The notes beneath the pieces were generated by a model. The model ran no database searches. It was given only the letters and a program-made list of their open reading frames with translations, and was not told the DNA's origin. A stretch of DNA of 35,077 nucleotides from Oscillospiraceae bacterium (GTDB lineage Bacteria > Bacillota > Clostridia > Oscillospirales > Ruminococcaceae), in assembly GCA_009784825.1 (NCBI GenBank), contig WQXO01000018.1, positions 1 to 35,077 on the forward strand, written 5' to 3'. The position numbers were made by a program, and so were the translations under genes. Shown piece by piece: positions 32,104 to 35,077 of the stretch (positions are counted from its first letter, which is position 1; each line of letters begins with the position of its first letter).

Positions 32104-32519
32104 TAATTGAAGTGTTTGTCGAGCATTTTATCAATCGGACCCGACTTAGTGCCTTTAGTAATCAGTGCAACAAACCCATACCCTAACAAAATAATTCTTT
32201 CAGCAACGCCCAATCCGGTATGGAACATGCTGTTTAATCTGTAGAACCAGCTCATGTTGATTGCATTAGCATTAACCAAATTGATAATGTCATTAAGCGT
32301 ATCCGGACCACTGTTAATGATGTATGATATACCTCTGATAATCATGAAGATTATTACAATCGCAACAGCTTTAACCGCCGATTTTTTCAACCAAATATTG
32401 CTTTCAAATAAAAGAATATACCCCGCTAAAACAACTAACGGAAGCACGCTTAAATTCGCAAAAAAGAACAATGCAGCACCTACTAAGCTGATAGAAATGC
32501 CGAGTTTTGATTTTTCCAT
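32103..32519 (-). CDS. Small polytopic membrane protein, unknown
   Basis: Not recognised; 138 aa with about three to four hydrophobic helices: residues 8-36, 44-66, and about 105-122. It ends in a charged KSGPIDKMLDKHFN tail. RBS AGGAGA precedes the ATG. It lies between a zinc-ribbon/TM2 gene (29 bases away) and the helicase (one-base overlap), so it is co-transcribed with both. No domain name can be given. Confidence 0.7.
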   Translation of the reverse strand: MEKSKLGISISLVGAALFFFANLSVLPLVVLAGYILLFESNIWLKKSAVKAVAIVIIFMIIRGISYIINSGPDTLNDIINLVNANAINMSWFYRLNSMFHTGLGVAERIILLGYGFVALITKGTKSGPIDKMLDKHFN

Positions 32520-32548
32520 AATAGTATCTCCTGTAAATAAAATATTGT

Positions 32549-33010
32549 TTACTTTAAAAATCTGCCTTGAGCGTCTTTATTAACCTTTCCCGTAAATATC
32601 ATAATGGCATCAACAACTCCCCAAACAGCGAACACAAGGGTAATTAAAGTCGGTAAAACAAAGGATAACCCCAAAGTAATGACCAATAATATAGTTGCAA
32701 TTCCATAACCGATAATTAAATTTACAAGGAATGCAGTTAAGAAAATCGCCCCTTTTTTCTTATATCCGAGCATGAAGCAATGCACACCGAACGACCCAAG
32801 GAATATAGCCGCCAGCCCGACAGCTACTTTAGACTTTGCACCCTTAGTCACTAACTTAACGCCGCAGCAGGGGCAAATTTCCACGCTCGGGTCTATGTAT
32901 GCACCGCAGGCTTGACAGTTGTTGTTCCCCTCGCCGGTACGGGTTTCACACCGGGGACATATTATCGCATCGGGATTAGTAAATTCATTACCGCAATTTC
33001 TGCAAAACAT
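32549..33010 (-). CDS. Zinc-ribbon plus TM2-domain membrane protein (paralogue 1)
   Basis: The 153-aa protein has four Cys-x-x-Cys pairs in the first 55 residues (CRNC, CPRC, CQAC, CPCC), forming two zinc ribbons. They are followed by a TM2 domain: KSKVAVGLAAIFLGSFGVHCFMLGY, then two hydrophobic helices and FTGKVNKDAQGRFL. TM2 proteins are small two-helix membrane proteins of unclear function. The tandem neighbour at 33035 has the same plan and termini (MFCRNCG), so the two are paralogues from local duplication. RBS AGAGGT. Confidence 0.88.
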   Translation of the reverse strand: MFCRNCGNEFTNPDAIICPRCETRTGEGNNNCQACGAYIDPSVEICPCCGVKLVTKGAKSKVAVGLAAIFLGSFGVHCFMLGYKKKGAIFLTAFLVNLIIGYGIATILLVITLGLSFVLPTLITLVFAVWGVVDAIMIFTGKVNKDAQGRFLK

Positions 33011-33034
33011 AAAATAACCTCTGTAACTTATAGA

Positions 33035-33433
33035 TTAATCGGATAACGGAACGCCGTTTGCGTCGGTGTCGATTTTACCGGTGAGAATAAATATCCCCTC
33101 AACAAGTCCCCAAATCATAACAAAGGGAGCAAGTGTAAAGAACGAGAGAATGGATATAAGTAATTGTGCAATTGCCTTTCCGGTATAACCGAGATAAAAG
33201 TTATGAACGCCGTAAGCACCAATCATAATCCCCAAAATTCCGGCAACCACCTTTGATTTCGCACCCTTAATCGCAAGCTTACCACCGCAGCCCATGCAGA
33301 CAAAAGCCCCGGGTACAGTAGACGCACCACAGGCTTGGCAGTGATAGCCGCCCTCACCCTTAGGAGCATTGCAGGAGGTGCAGATTACTGCTGCCGGATT
33401 AACGTATTGAAAACCGCAATTTCTACAAAACAT
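33035..33433 (-). CDS. Zinc-ribbon plus TM2-domain membrane protein (paralogue 2)
   Basis: The 132-aa protein has CxxC pairs CRNC, CTSC, CQAC and CMGC in the first 55 residues. The TM2 domain runs KSKVVAGILGIMIGAYGVHNFYLGYTGK and ends GLVEGIFILTGKIDTDANG. This copy keeps the classical TM2 spacing better than its neighbour, which has a longer second hydrophobic part. RBS AAAGGGA. It is the first gene of a unit (this gene, the second TM2 gene, the small membrane protein, lhr) driven by the consensus promoter at 33472-33500. Confidence 0.9.
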   Translation of the reverse strand: MFCRNCGFQYVNPAAVICTSCNAPKGEGGYHCQACGASTVPGAFVCMGCGGKLAIKGAKSKVVAGILGIMIGAYGVHNFYLGYTGKAIAQLLISILSFFTLAPFVMIWGLVEGIFILTGKIDTDANGVPLSD

Positions 33434-33471
33434 GGTGAATTCCCTTTCTTTAACCGCATAATATTTCCATT

Positions 33472-33500
33472 ATTATACAGGATTTATATTAATTTGTCAA
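33472..33500 (-). promoter_or_regulatory. Perfect-consensus promoter of the TM2-lhr unit
   Basis: Minus strand: TTGACA (33500-33495), 17 bases, TATAAT (33477-33472). The -35 box lies inside the last codons of lgt, so this unit is transcribed separately from lgt. Confidence 0.85.
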
Positions 33501-34317
33501 CTGTCTTATGTTTATTTTTAAAATACGGCAGATAAGGCAGAATAAAAATCATGGCAGAAATTGCAACAATTCCTATACTGATAATTTGAGATGTGGAAAT
33601 TCCATTATAAACACCTCGGTGCAAATCACCCCGAAAAAACTCAAGAACAAACCGCTGAACACCGTAAAGAAGTCCGTATAACGCAAGGCATTGACCCGTC
33701 TTAGCAAGCTTTAACCCGAACAGCATAATTATAACAGCTATAATAATATTCCCCCCCGCTTCAATCACAGGGACGGCAAGCACCGGTATTCCGATAGGGG
33801 CAGTAACTGCTTCAAGACCGTCGGTTCGTTCGGGGTAAACGATTGCGAAAGGGTGTGAAGCACTAACCTCAACCCCGTAACAGCACCCGCCTAACAGGCA
33901 GCCAATCCGCCCGAATGCGTGTCCGAGCGGCACTGCGGGTATCAAAATATCTGCAGTTTTAAGGAACGACATCTTAAATCCTCGGCAGAATATAAACGCC
34001 GCCGCCGCTCCACCTAACAGCCCGCCGTAAAACACCATTTCACCAAAGAACCACGCCAAAAAATCCCCTAACGGGACTTTGGAAAACCGTTCCCAATTCA
34101 TAATTACTTCAGGGATTTTAATAATCGGTTTCAACGCAACCACACCGAACGCCCCACCAAGGGCAGCCATGATAGCGGTCAGCATTGAATCGGTTGCATC
34201 AATTTTCTTTAACCTACAATTAAAATAAACGGCAAGAAGAGCGACAGCCGCACCGACTATCATCATTAAACCGAAAGCGGGGATTTCCCTCCCGAAAAAG
34301 TTGAAATAAGGGTGCAT
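33484..34317 (-). CDS. lgt: Prolipoprotein diacylglyceryl transferase
   Basis: Integral membrane enzyme that moves diacylglycerol from phosphatidylglycerol to the lipobox Cys, the first step in lipoprotein maturation. It has about seven membrane segments over 277 aa. The signature is HAFGRIGCLLGGCCYG, the Cys-rich clostridial version of the classic GRxGNFxNxE motif. It also has VFYGGLLGG, and QRFVLEFFRGD followed by RG near the end. RBS AAAGGGA. A hairpin lies between this gene and the upstream DUF4190-like gene (34334-34367). The 3' end contains the promoter of the next unit. Confidence 0.92.
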   Translation of the reverse strand: MHPYFNFFGREIPAFGLMMIVGAAVALLAVYFNCRLKKIDATDSMLTAIMAALGGAFGVVALKPIIKIPEVIMNWERFSKVPLGDFLAWFFGEMVFYGGLLGGAAAAFIFCRGFKMSFLKTADILIPAVPLGHAFGRIGCLLGGCCYGVEVSASHPFAIVYPERTDGLEAVTAPIGIPVLAVPVIEAGGNIIIAVIIMLFGLKLAKTGQCLALYGLLYGVQRFVLEFFRGDLHRGVYNGISTSQIISIGIVAISAMIFILPYLPYFKNKHKTVDKLI

Positions 34318-34333
34318 TGTATAATCCCTTTCT

Positions 34334-34367
34334 AAAAACTAACGCCATATTTCTTAAAATACAGCGT
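34334..34367 (-). terminator. Hairpin with U-run between the DUF4190-like gene and lgt
   Basis: Minus strand: 34367-34357 pairs with 34352-34342 (11 bp including two G-U pairs, four-base loop) and is followed by TAGTTTTTAG. It looks like an intrinsic terminator or attenuator. No separate lgt promoter fits in the remaining 16 bases, so partial read-through is likely. Confidence 0.5.
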
Positions 34368-34392
34368 CGTTTATAAAGGTATAATTCCTGTT

Positions 34393-34902
34393 TTACATAT
34401 ACATAAACATTTCCGCACAAACGGCAGCTCCGCCGGAAGCCCCGCACGCACCGCAGATAGTAAGGACTACACAGATGGTGCATATTACGCTGATTAAGTT
34501 TAAAGCTAACAGAATTCCGCACATGATAATGCCTGCTAATGCCATGCCGGTGGGTGCTCCTGCGTCCTTCATCTTTTTCATGCCGATAACGCCTAAAACT
34601 AAACCGACAATCGCTCCCACAAGCCCGAAGAAACCGAAAACAAATCCGGAACCCGGTATAATAAAATCTCCAACAATTCCTCCCGGTAGTGACAATAATG
34701 ATACAATACCGAGAATCATCGCCGCAATTGCCAACCCTTTTCCCGGAGGTGAGGCAGGCTTAGTATTATTAATAATAATGGTTTGCGGCGGCGGTTGCTG
34801 TGTGAACTGTGGCTGAACATCTTCTTTAATTTCAATACCGCAATTAGGACATTGTGCTACGCCCAATTCTATTTGACTTCCGCAACTTGAACAAGTATTC
34901 AT
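34393..34902 (-). CDS. Zinc-ribbon DUF4190-like membrane protein
   Basis: The 169-aa protein has an N-terminal zinc ribbon with CSSC and CPNC (residues 4-19) and a Gln/Pro linker. Two long hydrophobic hairpins follow: GLAIAAMILGIVSLLSLPGG and FGFFGLVGAIVGLVLGVIG, the second ending in KMKDAG. Next comes GMALAGIIMCGILLAL and a Cys/Ala/Gly-rich C-terminus. This is the pattern of DUF4190-type small membrane proteins, whose role is unknown. RBS AAGGAG. Its promoter lies in the terminator of the upstream 5S rRNA gene. Confidence 0.8.
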   Translation of the reverse strand: MNTCSSCGSQIELGVAQCPNCGIEIKEDVQPQFTQQPPPQTIIINNTKPASPPGKGLAIAAMILGIVSLLSLPGGIVGDFIIPGSGFVFGFFGLVGAIVGLVLGVIGMKKMKDAGAPTGMALAGIIMCGILLALNLISVICTICVVLTICGACGASGGAAVCAEMFMYM

Positions 34903-34934
34903 GATATTTCTCCTTATGTACTTTAATTGGTAAT

Positions 34935-34963
34935 ATTATACCATACATTACAAGAAAAGTCAA
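34935..34963 (-). promoter_or_regulatory. Promoter of the DUF4190-like gene overlapping the rRNA terminator
   Basis: Minus strand: TTGACT (34963-34958), 17 bases, TATAAT (34940-34935). The -35 box shares bases with the 3' arm of the 5S terminator stem. Confidence 0.8.
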
Positions 34964-34986
34964 CCCCCGAATAATACGAGGGTTGA
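34960..34986 (-). terminator. Intrinsic terminator of the rRNA operon
   Basis: The 10-bp stem (34986-34977 with 34969-34960, one G-U) closes a seven-base AT loop and is followed on the minus strand by CTTTTCTT. On the plus strand it is followed by GTTTGTTTTTG and could also work in that direction. Confidence 0.85.
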
Positions 34987-34998
34987 GTTTGTTTTTGT

Positions 34999-35077
34999 GT
35001 CAACATCGTGCTATCTTCCCGGAGCGTTACCACTCAAGTATTGTTGCCGCAGACGAGCTTAACTACTGTGTTCGAGA
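34999..35077 (-). rRNA. rrf: 5S ribosomal RNA, 3' part (cut by the window edge)
   Basis: Read on the minus strand, the last 79 bases begin TCTCGAACACAGTAGTTAAG and continue CTCGTCTGCG, matching the conserved CGAACACrGwAGUUAAGCUC core of bacterial 5S rRNA. The GATAGCACGATG segment and 3' stem follow. About the first 40 bases lie beyond 35077. The exact 3' end (near 34999) is estimated. The strong terminator just downstream agrees with the end of an rRNA operon. Confidence 0.9.

Overview
The window is a dense housekeeping stretch of a low-to-mid GC Firmicute, most likely a class Clostridia member (Oscillospiraceae/Ruminococcaceae-like, probably uncultured). The case rests on a PolC-type DNA polymerase III, a DivIB/FtsQ with a POTRA domain, long-form HPF, the clostridial gene order pyrH-frr-uppS-cdsA-dxr-rseP-ispG-polC, a TIGR03960-type radical SAM protein with a separate DUF2344 partner, and consensus -35/-10 promoters with strong Shine-Dalgarno sites. 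Assignment below class is inference.

Layout, left to right. (1) 1-2860: an AT-rich inverted-repeat element, then divIB/ftsQ and ftsZ. (2) 2861-3227: no conventional gene, but what reads as a complete type I toxin-antitoxin locus. Two perfect-consensus promoters face each other across a shared 14-bp terminator, a 31-codon membrane peptide lies on the minus strand, and duplicated sequences let the plus-strand RNA pair with the toxin start region. (3) 3228-7267: a polytopic membrane protein, a 703-aa protein with a Cys cluster and disordered tail, and a patatin-like lipase. (4) 7234-10835: radical SAM protein, an apgM-type phosphoglycerate mutase/proposed homoserine kinase, and a single-pass membrane protein. 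(5) 10914-22194: one long tightly packed operon with homoserine dehydrogenase, UMP kinase, ribosome recycling factor, undecaprenyl-PP synthase, CDP-DAG synthase, DXP reductoisomerase, RseP protease, IspG and PolC. (6) 22191-22580: a minus-strand gene resembling the C-terminal part of a phage terminase small subunit. (7) 22776-26908: a three-gene operon of unknown function opening with a pseudokinase C-lobe joined to an Hsp70-like fragment. (8) 26972-28083: hpf and the DUF2344 protein. (9) 28072-34902, minus strand: a large Lhr-type helicase, small zinc-ribbon/TM2 membrane proteins, lgt and a zinc-ribbon DUF4190-like protein. (10) The right edge cuts into a minus-strand 5S rRNA gene, so an rRNA operon lies just outside.

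Functional themes: cell division (DivIB, FtsZ), the isoprenoid-to-undecaprenyl route (Dxr, IspG, UppS), phospholipid and lipoprotein processing (CdsA, RseP, Lgt), threonine synthesis (Hom plus the apgM-like protein), and replication and translation (PolC, Frr, HPF, 5S). Over these lie two families of small palindromic repeats. An AT-rich inverted-repeat element sits directly in front of divIB and frr and supplies sequence up to their ribosome-binding sites. A GTAGGGG-type palindrome occurs after divIB and twice inside polC, both times in the same reading frame.

Strongest candidates for something undescribed: the Fst/par-like toxin-antitoxin locus at 2871-3150, the pseudokinase-Hsp70-like operon at 22776-26908, and the in-frame palindromic repeats in polC. 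No database search was possible; family names come from visible motifs and remembered family features.
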